Positions 1 through 9,206 are shown, numbered from the stretch's first letter. The stretch is 64,000 bases of DNA from Rhizobium rosettiformans W3 (GCF_004912135.1 NZ_STGU01000001.1:609710-673709), one strand, 5' to 3'. Program-made: numbers and translations. The notes: a model not told the origin generated them from the sequence alone.

Positions 1-148
1 CGCCGATCGCGGTCTGGGAAATGCGGCTCGACGAGAATTTCCGGGCGCTCTTGGCGGTGAAGCGCAGCGCATAGTCTTCCAGCGTCTGGTTGGCGACCCA
101 GCGATTGTATTCGCGGCGGACGGGAATGATGCGTTGGCGTGCCGGCAT
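1..148 (-). CDS. N-terminus of a probable NCS1-permease-like membrane protein (partial)
   Basis: Only the first 49 codons are inside the window, reading leftwards from an ATG at 148. The visible part is basic (begins MPARQRIIPVRREYNRW, then a WVANQTLEDYAL stretch) and stops before any membrane segment. From memory this N-terminus resembles rhizobial proteins with a purine/cytosine-permease-like membrane domain, some of which continue into a sensor kinase. That is family recollection and cannot be tested on 49 residues. Confidence 0.4.
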   Translation of the reverse strand, partial: MPARQRIIPVRREYNRWVANQTLEDYALRFTAKSARKFSSSRISQTAIG

Positions 149-225
149 GCCTAAAATCTAGCGGTTTTTCTCGAGTGACTTTCCTTTAGGCATTTTCACG
201 GGATTGTCGAGAATAGCAAGGGCCG

Positions 226-680
226 TCACGGCTTGATGAGGCCGCCCTGATAGTCGAGCTGGTAGACGACGCGACCGTCGACAAAGATGCGTTCGACACC
301 GTGGAAACTGCCGCAGTCGCCAACCGACTGATCGACATATTCGCCGAGGGGATGCTGATAGCTGAAGCCGCCGAGGAAACGCTTCTCCTGGTAAGGGCGC
401 TCAACGCCTGCTTGATCACCGTGCCGGCGCGTTCGCCGTCGAAGCGCTCCGGGTCCAGGATGCGGCCGTAGTAGTTCATCGCCCAGATCGGTGCTCCGTC
501 TTTCCAGACGACTTCCTGGCCCAGAAAGTCTGTCCCGCCAAAATAGCTGTCGAGATAAGAAAAGGCACCGCGTTGATAGCTGATGTCATGTGCGCCGGTA
601 CGGGTGGGCGCAGCCGTCGAAGGCTGGCCGCTGACATAACTGACCGCCTTCGCTTCGACGATAAATCGCTCCAAAGCCAT
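226..680 (-). pseudogene. DUF5680 family gene broken by a one-base frameshift
   Basis: Reading from ATG at 680, the protein begins MALERFIVEAKAVSY and runs through conserved DUF5680-type blocks (YLDSYFGGTDFLGQEVVW, then MNYYGRIL). After QALSAL the frame shifts. The expected C-terminal half (EKRFLGGFSY through YQLDYQGGLIKP, stop at 226-228) is in another frame of the same strand. Adding one base near 391-395 restores a continuous protein of about 150 residues. Left in frame, the reading continues as Ser/Ala-rich nonsense to about 186. Either the gene is a recent pseudogene or the sequence has a one-base error. Function of DUF5680 is unknown. Confidence 0.75.
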
Positions 681-778
681 CACGCTTCCCTCCCGCGCCG
701 GAACATAAAGGGAACGTAGGGGCTTTGTGCAGTCGATACAACCCTTGATATCCAAGGGTTGTAAGAGCTCCATCAATC

Positions 779-3334
779 TTATTGAGCTGCGGTCGATGCC
801 GTCAGACGATCGGACAGTGCCTTCATCAGCGCATTGGAATCGTAGGGCTTCCGGACGACCGGGATCGAGAGCAATTCATCCGGAACGACTGACCGATCAT
901 CATAGCCTGTGGCGAAAACGAAGGGGATGCCGCGCCGCAGAAGTTCCTCGGCCACGGGGACCGAGGTGTCCCGTCCCAGATTGATGTCGAGGATGGCAAT
1001 CGAGGGCGTGAAGGTCTTCAACCGGTTCAGGGCATCGGTGCTGGAACTTGCAGTGACGACATTGTCCATGCCGGCATCGGCGAGCATCATCTCCGCGTCC
1101 ATGGCGATCAGCACCTGGTCCTCGACAAGGAGCACCGGCAGGCCGGCAAGGCTCGTCAGAGCGGCTTCCGGAGTGAGGTTTGCGGCGACTGTCGGCTCTA
1201 CCGCCGCCGGTTCATCTTCCCAGGTCAGGAAGCGGCCGGGCAGGCGGAATTCGGCATTGAGGCCATCGGGGCGATAATCGAGATTGCTGGTTCCGCCGAG
1301 GTCGTAGGGAATGCTGCGCTCGATCAGCGCCGTGCCGAAGCCCTTGCGGCCAACCGGACCGACAACCGGGCCGCCGCTTTCGCGCCAGCGCAGGATGCAG
1401 TCGCCGTCATCGACCTCTTCCCAGGCGACATTCAATGCGCCGCCGTCGCGCGACAGGGCGCCGTATTTAGCGGCATTCGTGCAAAGTTCGTGAATGACGA
1501 GGGCCGCCACCGCATGGGCACGGGCATCAAGCGTCACTGGTGCGCCATGGATCTCGATGCTGCTTTGGCTCGCGCGGTAAGGCAGAAGCTCTGCTTCAAG
1601 AAGATCATGCAGCGTGCCGCCGCCACCGCCGCGGGTGAGCTGGTCATGGGCGTGGGAGAGAGCCTGAACGCGTCCGCGCAGCGAACCGATATAGGTGTCG
1701 ATCGGGACCTCGTCCTGCGAGGGAGCCGCGATCAGAGACTTGATCACCGCGAGAATGTTCTTCACGCGGTGGTTCAGCTCTTCGTTCAGCATGCGCTGGC
1801 GAACGTCCGACTTGCTGCGTTCCTCCTGCATCAGCTCATTGTGGCGCAACACGATCTCGACGGTTGCCGAGCGAATGGCTTCCGCGATCTCGAAATCGGA
1901 ATCCCGCCAGGGGGTTGCCTGGCGCTGAACCGTTTCCTTCCAGAGCGCGAAACTCTTGCGCGGCGTCAGTCGGTCACCGAGCGGACCCGTCTCATAGGTC
2001 TTTTCGGGATTGCCCGCCCAGTCAAGGGTCTGCAGACGTTCCTTGCGGAAGAAGAAGAGATAGTCCCGCGGCAGCTGCGACAGGGGCACCGCCATGACGC
2101 CGGATACGTCCTCGAAATAGGCAGAGGCGGGCGGATAGTCCTCAGAAAGTCGCTTGGTGGACCAGATGCGGCCGTCTGCAACGCTCGAAATGAAACGGAT
2201 CAGCTCGTCTTCCGCGCCTTTCGGCGGCGTGCTGCCGATCGATGTCCAGCGACCGTTGATCCAGAGACCGACGCCGTCGCAGGCAAAAAGCGCCTGAAAC
2301 TCGGGCAGGGCTGCCGTCAGAATGTCATCGAGATCGGTGTGCAGCGAGGCCGCCTGCAAGAAGCGATCGAGGGACCGGCGAGCTTCGTTGGCGACATCCA
2401 GCTTGCGCTTCTGTTTCAGCGCCAGAAGATGGAGCGAGAAGAACTCGCCGAACATTTCGGCAGCGATGCGCTCGGACATCGTCAGCGTCTTCGGTGCGTA
2501 ATGATGGCAGGCGATCAGGCCCCAGAGTCGATTATCGAGGATCAGCGAGATGGACATGGAGGCAGAGACGCCCATGTTGCGCAGATACTCGCAGTGGATC
2601 GGAGAAACGCTGCGCAGATGGGCGAAAGAGAGGTCGAGGGGCGCCTCTCGCTCTTCGAGTTCCGGCTCAAGGTTCACACGCAGGCCGCGGGCATCCGAAA
2701 TCACCCGGATTGGGTTTTGCATATAGAGGATGCGGGCCTGCTGCGGGATGTCGGTGGCCGGAAAATACTGGCCAAGGAAGCTTTCCAGATCCTCCCGCTT
2801 GGCTTCGCTTGCGACCCGGCCCGATCCGTCTTCCTCGAAGCGGTAGATCATCACGCGATCGTAGCCGAGCACGGTGCGCACGAGTTTGGCGGAGGCAGAG
2901 ATCAGGAGGTCGACATCGTTGATGTCCTTGATCCGGCCAATCATCTCGCGCGCCAGCTGCAGGGGCTGGGTGCGGCGGAGCGATGGCTCGAATTCAATGA
3001 TCGCGCCCTGCTTCTGACGATGCACGGCAACGTCGAAGTATTTCCCGTTCGGCAGCCGAAGATGCGCAATCACGGCCGCCCGATTGGCCTCGGGCGCTGC
3101 GGCAATGGCATTGCGAATATCGTGGATCACTTCGTCGCCGAGGAACTCGGTGACGTAGCTTCCCTGCACAATACCAGGAGCTCCCAGCATTTCGGGCGCA
3201 TTGGCGGAGAAAAATCGGACGGTGGTTACAGCTTGGTCGCAGGCGAGGAGGCATCCATGGGGCTGGATGGAGCCTGGGATATGGATGGGTTCGCGATCAC
3301 AATTGGTCAGATCAACGGACGGGGCGGTCTGCAT
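779..3334 (-). CDS. bphP2: Bacteriophytochrome, HWE histidine kinase with C-terminal receiver
   Basis: This is an 851-residue red/far-red photoreceptor kinase. Domains in order: PAS (about 10-115) with the biliverdin-binding Cys at residue 12; GAF (about 135-300) with the chromophore-pocket PATDIP motif at 192-197 and His at 247 and 277; PHY (about 310-490) with a tongue carrying PRKSF at 458-462; an HWE-type kinase with phospho-acceptor His about 522 in LNHRVKN; and a receiver from about 735 with its Asp in ILDINLGRD. The PAS-GAF-PHY-HWE-receiver order matches Agrobacterium Agp2/AtBphP2, a far-red-absorbing (bathy) phytochrome. Bathy behaviour is inferred from that architecture only. The start overlaps the end of the upstream heme oxygenase gene by 23 bp, suggesting translational coupling of receptor and chromophore synthesis. 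Confidence 0.93.
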   Translation of the reverse strand: MQTAPSVDLTNCDREPIHIPGSIQPHGCLLACDQAVTTVRFFSANAPEMLGAPGIVQGSYVTEFLGDEVIHDIRNAIAAAPEANRAAVIAHLRLPNGKYFDVAVHRQKQGAIIEFEPSLRRTQPLQLAREMIGRIKDINDVDLLISASAKLVRTVLGYDRVMIYRFEEDGSGRVASEAKREDLESFLGQYFPATDIPQQARILYMQNPIRVISDARGLRVNLEPELEEREAPLDLSFAHLRSVSPIHCEYLRNMGVSASMSISLILDNRLWGLIACHHYAPKTLTMSERIAAEMFGEFFSLHLLALKQKRKLDVANEARRSLDRFLQAASLHTDLDDILTAALPEFQALFACDGVGLWINGRWTSIGSTPPKGAEDELIRFISSVADGRIWSTKRLSEDYPPASAYFEDVSGVMAVPLSQLPRDYLFFFRKERLQTLDWAGNPEKTYETGPLGDRLTPRKSFALWKETVQRQATPWRDSDFEIAEAIRSATVEIVLRHNELMQEERSKSDVRQRMLNEELNHRVKNILAVIKSLIAAPSQDEVPIDTYIGSLRGRVQALSHAHDQLTRGGGGGTLHDLLEAELLPYRASQSSIEIHGAPVTLDARAHAVAALVIHELCTNAAKYGALSRDGGALNVAWEEVDDGDCILRWRESGGPVVGPVGRKGFGTALIERSIPYDLGGTSNLDYRPDGLNAEFRLPGRFLTWEDEPAAVEPTVAANLTPEAALTSLAGLPVLLVEDQVLIAMDAEMMLADAGMDNVVTASSSTDALNRLKTFTPSIAILDINLGRDTSVPVAEELLRRGIPFVFATGYDDRSVVPDELLSIPVVRKPYDSNALMKALSDRLTASTAAQ

Positions 3335-3878
3335 TCAGGGCGCTTTCGAAGGCATTTCGGGCATAGTCGAAAGCGGTGTTCGCCCACCTCGCAGCGGCGC
3401 GGTCGTCGTATCCACCCACGTTCTCCATACGCTCCGAAAACGCGCGCCAATTCGAAAAGTTCCGTGCTTGCGAAAAAAGATGTTTCGCGCCGAAATCTCC
3501 CGAGAAACCAAGAGCTTCTGCGCGCTTTGCAAGCAGCCGTGCGCCAAGTGAAGAGCCCTCGAGCACATAGAGCAAGCCAACAATTCCGTCGCCATCCGGA
3601 GGCATGAATGGGCGTGCCACGGTGGGTTCGGGTGCCTCGAGGTCAGCGAGATCGGCCTTCAGTTCATCGCGCACCAGACCAGGTTGCCAGCCGGCGAAGC
3701 CCGGGGGCAGGGGGGCGCCTGACAGCCAGGCCTCGACCGGCAGACGGAAGGCAGCGATGCCGGAGAGGTAGCGCCGGTAGTCAGCAACGGTCGTGAAGCT
3801 GCCCACCAGCGCATCGAGTGCCGCATGGGCGCTTGCTGTCGCCTTCTTCAAGGCGGTGCGGCGGGGTGGGAGATCCAT
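3312..3878 (-). CDS. bphO: Biliverdin-producing heme oxygenase
   Basis: A 188-residue heme oxygenase-like all-helical protein that would open heme to biliverdin, the chromophore of the adjoining phytochrome. The N-terminal helix carries the likely proximal heme ligand in ATASAHAAL. The G-rich distal-helix region appears as YVLEGSSLGARLL. The ATG at 3878 (MDLPPRRTALKKA) is preferred over an upstream in-frame start because it has an AGGAAA ribosome site a few bases before it. Its 3' end overlaps the phytochrome gene by 23 bp, so both are on one transcript. It is divergent from the urea-transporter operon. Confidence 0.88.
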   Translation of the reverse strand: MDLPPRRTALKKATASAHAALDALVGSFTTVADYRRYLSGIAAFRLPVEAWLSGAPLPPGFAGWQPGLVRDELKADLADLEAPEPTVARPFMPPDGDGIVGLLYVLEGSSLGARLLAKRAEALGFSGDFGAKHLFSQARNFSNWRAFSERMENVGGYDDRAAARWANTAFDYARNAFESALNADRPVR

Positions 3879-4012
3879 GGCGTTTCCTTTATCTGACGCC
3901 CTTATATAGTCCCTGCGTCCCCTGCCCAACAAGCAGGCTTCGTATCGCGATCAGGCGATGCGTTGTCCGTGGAGCCCTCGTTCGAGGCTTGGTCCATGTT
4001 TGCCCCCTGACC

Positions 4013-4028
4013 TACGTCAAACGACGTA
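4013..4028. promoter_or_regulatory. 16-bp palindrome upstream of urtA, candidate operator
   Basis: TACGTC-AAAC-GACGTA is a perfect 6+6 inverted repeat with a 4-base spacer. It is centred about 100 bp before the urtA start, in the 244-bp gap shared with divergent bphO. The symmetry suggests a dimeric regulator site. I cannot assign a regulator. Confidence 0.35.
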
Positions 4029-4122
4029 TACGGTTTTGCGCCGCAGCATCGGATAGTCCCCATCAGCAACGGTTAACACTCATTAACCGACCGGTTGCGA
4101 CCAAGAAGAGGGGATCACAACA

Positions 4123-5412
4123 ATGTCCATGAAGATGAAACTGACAGGCGCGCTGCTCGGCGCCATGCTGTCGACGACGGCCTTCCACGGCGCCTTCGCC
4201 CAGGAAGACACCATCAAGATCGGCGTTCTGCATTCGCTGTCCGGCACGATGGCGATCTCTGAAACGACGCTGAAAGACGCGATGCTGATGCTCGTCGAAG
4301 AGCAGAACAAGAAGGGCGGCGTTCTCGGCAAGAAGCTCGAAGCCGTCGTCGTCGACCCGGCCTCCGACTGGCCGCTGTTTGCCGAAAAGGCCCGCGAACT
4401 GATCGAGAAGGACAAGGTTGCGGCTGTCTTCGGTTGCTGGACCTCGTCCTCGCGCAAGTCCGTTCTGCCTGTTTTCGAAGAGCTGAACTCCATCCTCTTC
4501 TACCCGGTCCAGTACGAGGGTGAAGAATCCTCGCGCAACATCTTCTACACCGGTGCTGCTCCGAACCAGCAGGCCATCCCGGCCGTCGACTACCTCGCCG
4601 AAAACGAAGGCGTCGAGCGTTGGGTTCTCGCGGGTACCGACTACGTCTATCCGCAGACGACCAACAAGATCCTCAAGGCCTATCTGATGTCGAAGGGCGT
4701 TGCCGAAGAAGACATCATGATCAACTACACGCCGTTCGGTCATTCCGACTGGCAGACCATTGTCTCCGACATCAAGAAGTTCGGTTCGGCCGGCAAGAAG
4801 ACCGCTGTCGTCTCGACCATCAACGGTGACGCCAACGTTCCCTTCTACAAGGAACTCGGCAACCAGGGCATCAAGGCCGAAGACATCCCGGTCGTCGCCT
4901 TCTCCGTCGGTGAAGAAGAACTCGCTGGCCTCGACACGGCCCCGCTCGTCGGTCACCTCGCGGCCTGGAACTACTTCCAGTCCGTCGACACCCCGGCCAA
5001 TGCCGAATTCATCGAAACCTGGCACGCCTTCACCAAGAACGACAAGCGCGTAACCAACGACCCGATGGAAGCCGCCTATATCGGCTTCAATGCCTGGGTT
5101 AAGGCCGTCGAAGCCGCCGGTACGACCGACACCGATGCCGTTCTCGACTCGATCATCGGCGTTGCCGTTCCGAACCTGACTGGCGGTTACTCCACCGTCA
5201 TGCCGAACCACCACATCACCAAGCCTGTTCTGATCGGCGAAATCCAGGCCGATGGCCAGTTCGAAGTCGTCCAGGAAACGCCTGCCGTCGTCGGTGACGA
5301 ATGGTCGGATTACCTGCCCGACTCCAAGGACCTGATCGCCGATTGGCGCAAGCCGATGGAATGCGGCAACTTCAACGTTGCCACCGGCAAGTGCGGCGGC
5401 AAGGGCAGCTGA
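4123..5412 (+). CDS. urtA: Urea ABC transporter, periplasmic substrate-binding protein
   Basis: A 429-residue precursor with a Sec signal (MSMKMKLTGALLGAML, likely cut after AFA near residue 26), followed by a type-1 periplasmic binding fold of the amide/urea class (IKIGVLHSLSGTMAISE, VFGCWTSSSRKSVLPVFEE, FYPVQYEGEESS). These blocks are characteristic of UrtA within the branched-chain-amino-acid binding family. It captures urea and delivers it to UrtBC. A GAAGAGGGG ribosome site lies just upstream. It heads the co-directional urtABCDE group, and linkage to the urease genes supports urea as ligand. Confidence 0.95.
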   Translation: MSMKMKLTGALLGAMLSTTAFHGAFAQEDTIKIGVLHSLSGTMAISETTLKDAMLMLVEEQNKKGGVLGKKLEAVVVDPASDWPLFAEKARELIEKDKVAAVFGCWTSSSRKSVLPVFEELNSILFYPVQYEGEESSRNIFYTGAAPNQQAIPAVDYLAENEGVERWVLAGTDYVYPQTTNKILKAYLMSKGVAEEDIMINYTPFGHSDWQTIVSDIKKFGSAGKKTAVVSTINGDANVPFYKELGNQGIKAEDIPVVAFSVGEEELAGLDTAPLVGHLAAWNYFQSVDTPANAEFIETWHAFTKNDKRVTNDPMEAAYIGFNAWVKAVEAAGTTDTDAVLDSIIGVAVPNLTGGYSTVMPNHHITKPVLIGEIQADGQFEVVQETPAVVGDEWSDYLPDSKDLIADWRKPMECGNFNVATGKCGGKGS

Positions 5413-5424
5413 TCCGCTTTCCTT

Positions 5425-5536
5425 CACCTCCCCCTCAAGGGGGAGGTCATCGCGTAGCGATGGGTGGGGCGATCTTGTCGTTGGTATCACCCCACCCCGA
5501 ACCTTCGGTTCGACCCTCCCCCTCTAGGGGAGGGTG
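5425..5536. repeat. Mosaic palindromic element, type A (112 bp)
   Basis: Bounded by CACCTCCCCCTCAAGGGG and its near inverse ending AGGGGAGGGTG. Each end is itself a small palindrome followed by a GGTGGGG or CCCACCCC arm. It lies between urtA and urtB. Related 149-bp copies occur at 29558-29706 and 31378-31526. This kind of short nested palindrome is common between genes in Rhizobiaceae. It will be strongly structured in RNA and could stabilise the upstream urtA message. Confidence 0.8.
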
Positions 5537-5562
5537 TTCGCGAACCGCCATAGCGGAACTAC

Positions 5563-5611
5563 CCCTTCTCCCCCGTTTGCGGGGAGAAGGTGCCGGCAGG
5601 CGGATGAGGGG
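5563..5611. repeat. Half copy of palindromic element type B
   Basis: One arm of the type B repeat: CCCTTCTCCCCC, a short loop, GGGGAGAAGG, a GC-rich spacer, then GGATGAGGGGC. Full 189-bp copies with both arms are at 33151-33339 and 33801-33989. It lies directly before urtB. Confidence 0.7.
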
Positions 5612-5651
5612 CTCAAGAGCCCTGCCGCCCCGCCAACCCGGGGACAACAGA

Positions 5652-7256
5652 ATGCTTATTCGTTTCATCACACTCGCCTTTCTTTTCCTCTCCGTCGCTG
5701 CGCCGTTGATGGCGCAGAGCGACCCGCGCGCGCTCCTGAACGCGCTTGGAGACGCAAATTTCAAGCAGGCCGAAGTACTGATCGGACAGATCGCCGCCAC
5801 CGGCGATCCCAGGATTGTGCCGGCGCTCGAAGCCTTTGCCGAGGGCGACCTCTATGCCCGCAAATCCGATGGCGCCGTCTTCATCACCAAGGCGGCCGGC
5901 AAGAACCTCGCGGCCATCGATCCGCTGACGGGCGAGACGGTAGGCGAAGAGCCGAAGGGCGCCTTCACCAAGATCAAGGTCAACAACAATCTCCGCCGCG
6001 CGATCCGCTCTGCGCTTGGCGGGCTGACGCTGCTCAGCCCGGACCGGAGCGTGCGGCTTGCTGCGGCGCAGGCGGTGCTTCAGTCGCCCAGTGCCGAAAA
6101 TCTCGATCTCGTCGAGGCGGCACTTGCCACCGAGCAGGACTCGGAGGTCAAGGCGCGCATGGAAGAGGCTCGCGCCGTTTCGGTGCTTGCATCTGACCGG
6201 TCAGCGGATGAAAAGCGCGCGGCGATCGAAACCGTTGCCTCTTTGGGCGGCCGGGAAGCGGTCGGCATCCTGATGTCGGTATCATCGAGCATCGACGAGA
6301 GCCTGAGGCCCGATCTCGACTCGGCCATCGCCGGTCTGGAAAGCCAGCTGATGCTCTGGGATGCCGCCGAGAATGTCTGGTACGGCATTTCGCTCGGCTC
6401 CGTGCTGCTGCTTGCGGCCATCGGCCTTGCCATCACCTTCGGTGTCATGGGCATCATCAACATGGCGCATGGCGAGATGGTGATGATCGGGGCCTATTCC
6501 ACCTTCGTGGTGCAGCAGATCATCCGCACCAGCTATCCCGGGTTGTTCGACTGGTCGCTGGCGATTGCGCTGCCCGTCGCCTTCCTGATGACGGCACTGA
6601 TCGGCCTCGTGATCGAACGCGGCGTCATCCGTTTCCTCTACGGCCGGCCGCTTGAAACCCTGCTCGCGACCTGGGGTATTTCGCTCATCCTGCAGCAGAC
6701 CGTGCGCACCATCTTCGGCCCGACCAACCAGGAAGTCGGCAATCCCTCCTGGATGTCCGGCTCCTTTGCGCTGGGTGGCATGACGATCACCTGGAACCGC
6801 ATGTGGATCGTGCTCTTCTCGCTCACCATCTTCTTCGCATTGCTGGCGCTGATGAAACGCTCCGCCTTCGGCCTGCAGATGCGCGCGGTCACCCAGAACC
6901 GTCGCATGGCCTCGTCCATGGGCATTCGCACCCCCTGGGTCGATGCCTTCACCTTTGCGCTCGGCTCTGGCATTGCCGGCATCGCCGGGGTGGCGCTCAG
7001 CCAGATCGACAACGTCTCTCCGAACCTTGGCCAGTCCTACATCATCGACAGCTTCATGGTCGTGGTCTTCGGCGGTGTCGGCAATCTCTGGGGCACGCTG
7101 GTCGGCGCCTTGTCGCTCGGCATCCTCAACAAGTTCCTTGAACCCTCGGTTGGCGCTGTGCTCGGCAAGATCCTCGTGCTCGTGCTGATCATCCTCTTCA
7201 TCCAGAAACGTCCGCGCGGGCTCTTCGCGCTCAAGGGAAGGGCGGTGGAAGCATGA
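5652..7256 (+). CDS. urtB: Urea ABC transporter permease UrtB
   Basis: A 534-residue inner-membrane permease. An N-terminal signal-like segment (MLIRFITLAFLFLSVAAP) and a soluble region to about residue 230 precede a LivH-type permease domain with signatures FGVMGIINMAHGEMVMIGAY and VVFGGVGNLWGTLVGA. The long extracytoplasmic N-terminus distinguishes UrtB from ordinary LivH. The ATG at 5652 is chosen because the reading frame upstream of it runs through the repeats at 5425-5611. The stop overlaps the urtC start (ATGA). Confidence 0.94.
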   Translation: MLIRFITLAFLFLSVAAPLMAQSDPRALLNALGDANFKQAEVLIGQIAATGDPRIVPALEAFAEGDLYARKSDGAVFITKAAGKNLAAIDPLTGETVGEEPKGAFTKIKVNNNLRRAIRSALGGLTLLSPDRSVRLAAAQAVLQSPSAENLDLVEAALATEQDSEVKARMEEARAVSVLASDRSADEKRAAIETVASLGGREAVGILMSVSSSIDESLRPDLDSAIAGLESQLMLWDAAENVWYGISLGSVLLLAAIGLAITFGVMGIINMAHGEMVMIGAYSTFVVQQIIRTSYPGLFDWSLAIALPVAFLMTALIGLVIERGVIRFLYGRPLETLLATWGISLILQQTVRTIFGPTNQEVGNPSWMSGSFALGGMTITWNRMWIVLFSLTIFFALLALMKRSAFGLQMRAVTQNRRMASSMGIRTPWVDAFTFALGSGIAGIAGVALSQIDNVSPNLGQSYIIDSFMVVVFGGVGNLWGTLVGALSLGILNKFLEPSVGAVLGKILVLVLIILFIQKRPRGLFALKGRAVEA

Positions 7257-8422
7257 TTACCGGCTTCATCCTACGTGCACTCGAAGGCAAGATCCTGATT
7301 GCTGCCGGCATCCTCGTGGCTTTCGCAATGCTCATTCCGGCGCTCAACCTGCTGATGCCGCCGGACAGCCCGCTGCATGTGCCGACCTATATCATGTCGC
7401 TGCTCGGCAAATATCTCTGCTACGCGCTCCTGGCGCTCGCGCTCGATCTTATTTGGGGGTACTGCGGCATCCTCTCGCTCGGCCATGGCGCCTTCTTCGC
7501 GCTTGGCGGCTATGCGATGGGCATGTATCTGATGCGCCAGATCGGCTCTCGCGGCGTTTATGGTGACCCCATCCTGCCGGACTTCATGGTCTTCCTGAAC
7601 TGGAAGGAGCTGCCCTGGTTCTGGCATGGGATGGACATGTTCCCGGTCGCCATGGCCATGGTGCTTTTCGTGCCCGGCCTGCTTGCCTTCGTCTTCGGCT
7701 GGTTTGCCTTCCGCTCCCGCGTCAACGGCGTCTATCTCTCGATCATTACCCAGGCGATGACCTATGCGCTGATGCTCGCCTTCTTCCGCAACGACATGGG
7801 CTTCGGCGGCAATAACGGCCTCACTGACTACAAGGAGATCGTCGGCTTCTCCGTCCAGGCGGATGGCACACGCGCCGTGCTCTTTGCGCTTTCGGCGATC
7901 TTCCTGGCGCTCTGCCTGGTGATTGCCTCCGGGATCACCCGCTCGAAATTCGGAAAGGTGCTGGTCGGCGTGCGCGACGCGGAAAGCCGCGTACGCTTCC
8001 TCGGGTACCGGGTGGAGAACATCAAGCTCTTCACCTTCGTCGTCTCGGCGATGATGGCCGGCATTGCCGGAGCGCTCTTCGTGCCGCAGGTCGGCATCAT
8101 CAATCCGGGTGAATTTGCGCCGGCCAACTCCATCGAAGTTGTCGTCTGGACGGCGGTCGGCGGTCGCGGCACGCTGATCGGGCCGATCATCGGCGCCATC
8201 CTCGTCAATGTCGGCAAGAGCTACTTCACCGGCGCCTTCCCCGATCTCTGGCTCTTTGCGCTCGGCGCGCTGTTCATCTGCGTCACACTCTTCCTGCCCA
8301 AGGGGATCGTGGGCACGGTCCAGCAGTATCTGGCCCGGCGCAAGGAGTTCCGCGATGCCGCGGACAAGGATGCGGCCAATACCGACGTGAAACCCCAATC
8401 TGCCCCTGTGGCTGCGGAGTGA
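7253..8422 (+). CDS. urtC: Urea ABC transporter permease UrtC
   Basis: A 389-residue LivM-type inner-membrane permease that pairs with UrtB to form the urea channel. Motifs: YCGILSLGHGAFFALGGYAM (residues about 67-86) and VVWTAVGGRGTLIGPIIGA (about 298-316). The start overlaps the urtB stop by 4 bp. The C-terminal tail after the last membrane segment is short and charged. urtD begins 4 bp after its stop. Confidence 0.95.
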   Translation: MITGFILRALEGKILIAAGILVAFAMLIPALNLLMPPDSPLHVPTYIMSLLGKYLCYALLALALDLIWGYCGILSLGHGAFFALGGYAMGMYLMRQIGSRGVYGDPILPDFMVFLNWKELPWFWHGMDMFPVAMAMVLFVPGLLAFVFGWFAFRSRVNGVYLSIITQAMTYALMLAFFRNDMGFGGNNGLTDYKEIVGFSVQADGTRAVLFALSAIFLALCLVIASGITRSKFGKVLVGVRDAESRVRFLGYRVENIKLFTFVVSAMMAGIAGALFVPQVGIINPGEFAPANSIEVVVWTAVGGRGTLIGPIIGAILVNVGKSYFTGAFPDLWLFALGALFICVTLFLPKGIVGTVQQYLARRKEFRDAADKDAANTDVKPQSAPVAAE

Positions 8423-8426
8423 TGCG

Positions 8427-9182
8427 ATGAGCGACAAGACCACGTCCAGCCTGCTCTATCTCAACGGTGTCTCCGTTTCCTTCGATGGCTTCAAGGCGCT
8501 GAATTCGCTCTCCTTCATCGTCGAGCCCGGTGAACTTCGGGCGATCATCGGCCCGAACGGCGCCGGCAAGACGACGATGATGGACATCATCACCGGCAAG
8601 ACCCGGCCCGACGAGGGCGAAGTCTTCTTCGACGGCGGCAAGGTGGATCTCACCAAGAAGGACGAGGCCGAGATTGCCCAGCTCGGGATCGGCCGCAAGT
8701 TCCAGAAGCCGACGGTGTTCGAAAGCCACACCGTCTGGGACAATCTGGAACTGGCGCTCAACCGCAAGCGCGGTGTGTTTGCGACGCTCTTTTATCGCCT
8801 GACGGCCGAGGACAAGGCACGCATCGAGGAGATCCTGGAAACGGTGCGGCTGACGCATCGCAAGGACGAGCTCGCCGCCAATCTTTCCCACGGCCAGAAG
8901 CAGTGGCTGGAGATCGGCATGCTGTTGGCCCAGGAACCGAAGCTTTTGCTCGTCGACGAGCCAGTGGCCGGCATGACCGATGCTGAGACGGCGGAGACGG
9001 CCATTCTGCTAAAAGAAATCGCCAAGACCCGTTCGGTGGTCGTCGTCGAACATGACATGGGCTTCATCCGCGATCTCGGGGTCAAGGTGACGTGTCTGGC
9101 GGAAGGATCCGTTCTCGCCGAGGGGTCGATCGATTTCGTCTCGAACGACCAGAAGGTCATCGAGAACTATCTGGGGCGGTGA
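8427..9182 (+). CDS. urtD: Urea ABC transporter ATPase UrtD
   Basis: A 251-residue cytoplasmic ATP-binding subunit of the LivG class. Walker A GPNGAGKT is at residues 42-49, signature LSHGQKQWLEIG about 153-164, Walker B LLLVDEPVAGM about 171-181, and H-loop in VVVVEHDMGFI. The signature has His in place of the usual second Gly (LSHGQ instead of LSGGQ), which is normal for UrtD. It powers urea import with UrtE. Confidence 0.94.
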   Translation: MSDKTTSSLLYLNGVSVSFDGFKALNSLSFIVEPGELRAIIGPNGAGKTTMMDIITGKTRPDEGEVFFDGGKVDLTKKDEAEIAQLGIGRKFQKPTVFESHTVWDNLELALNRKRGVFATLFYRLTAEDKARIEEILETVRLTHRKDELAANLSHGQKQWLEIGMLLAQEPKLLLVDEPVAGMTDAETAETAILLKEIAKTRSVVVVEHDMGFIRDLGVKVTCLAEGSVLAEGSIDFVSNDQKVIENYLGR

Positions 9183-9206
9183 TGGGATGGAAGTCTTGCC
9201 GTGCAC

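Noticed and set aside
1490..3607. Long plus-strand open frame of about 700 codons opposite the phytochrome gene
   Set aside because: No recognisable domain, His/Arg/Gly-rich composition, and it mirrors the codon pattern of the strongly supported phytochrome and heme oxygenase genes on the other strand.
3989..4005. Possible sigma-54 promoter before urtA (TTGGTCCATGTTTGCC)
   Set aside because: The spacing between GG and GC is nine bases instead of the strict ten, and the CA of the -24 element is missing.
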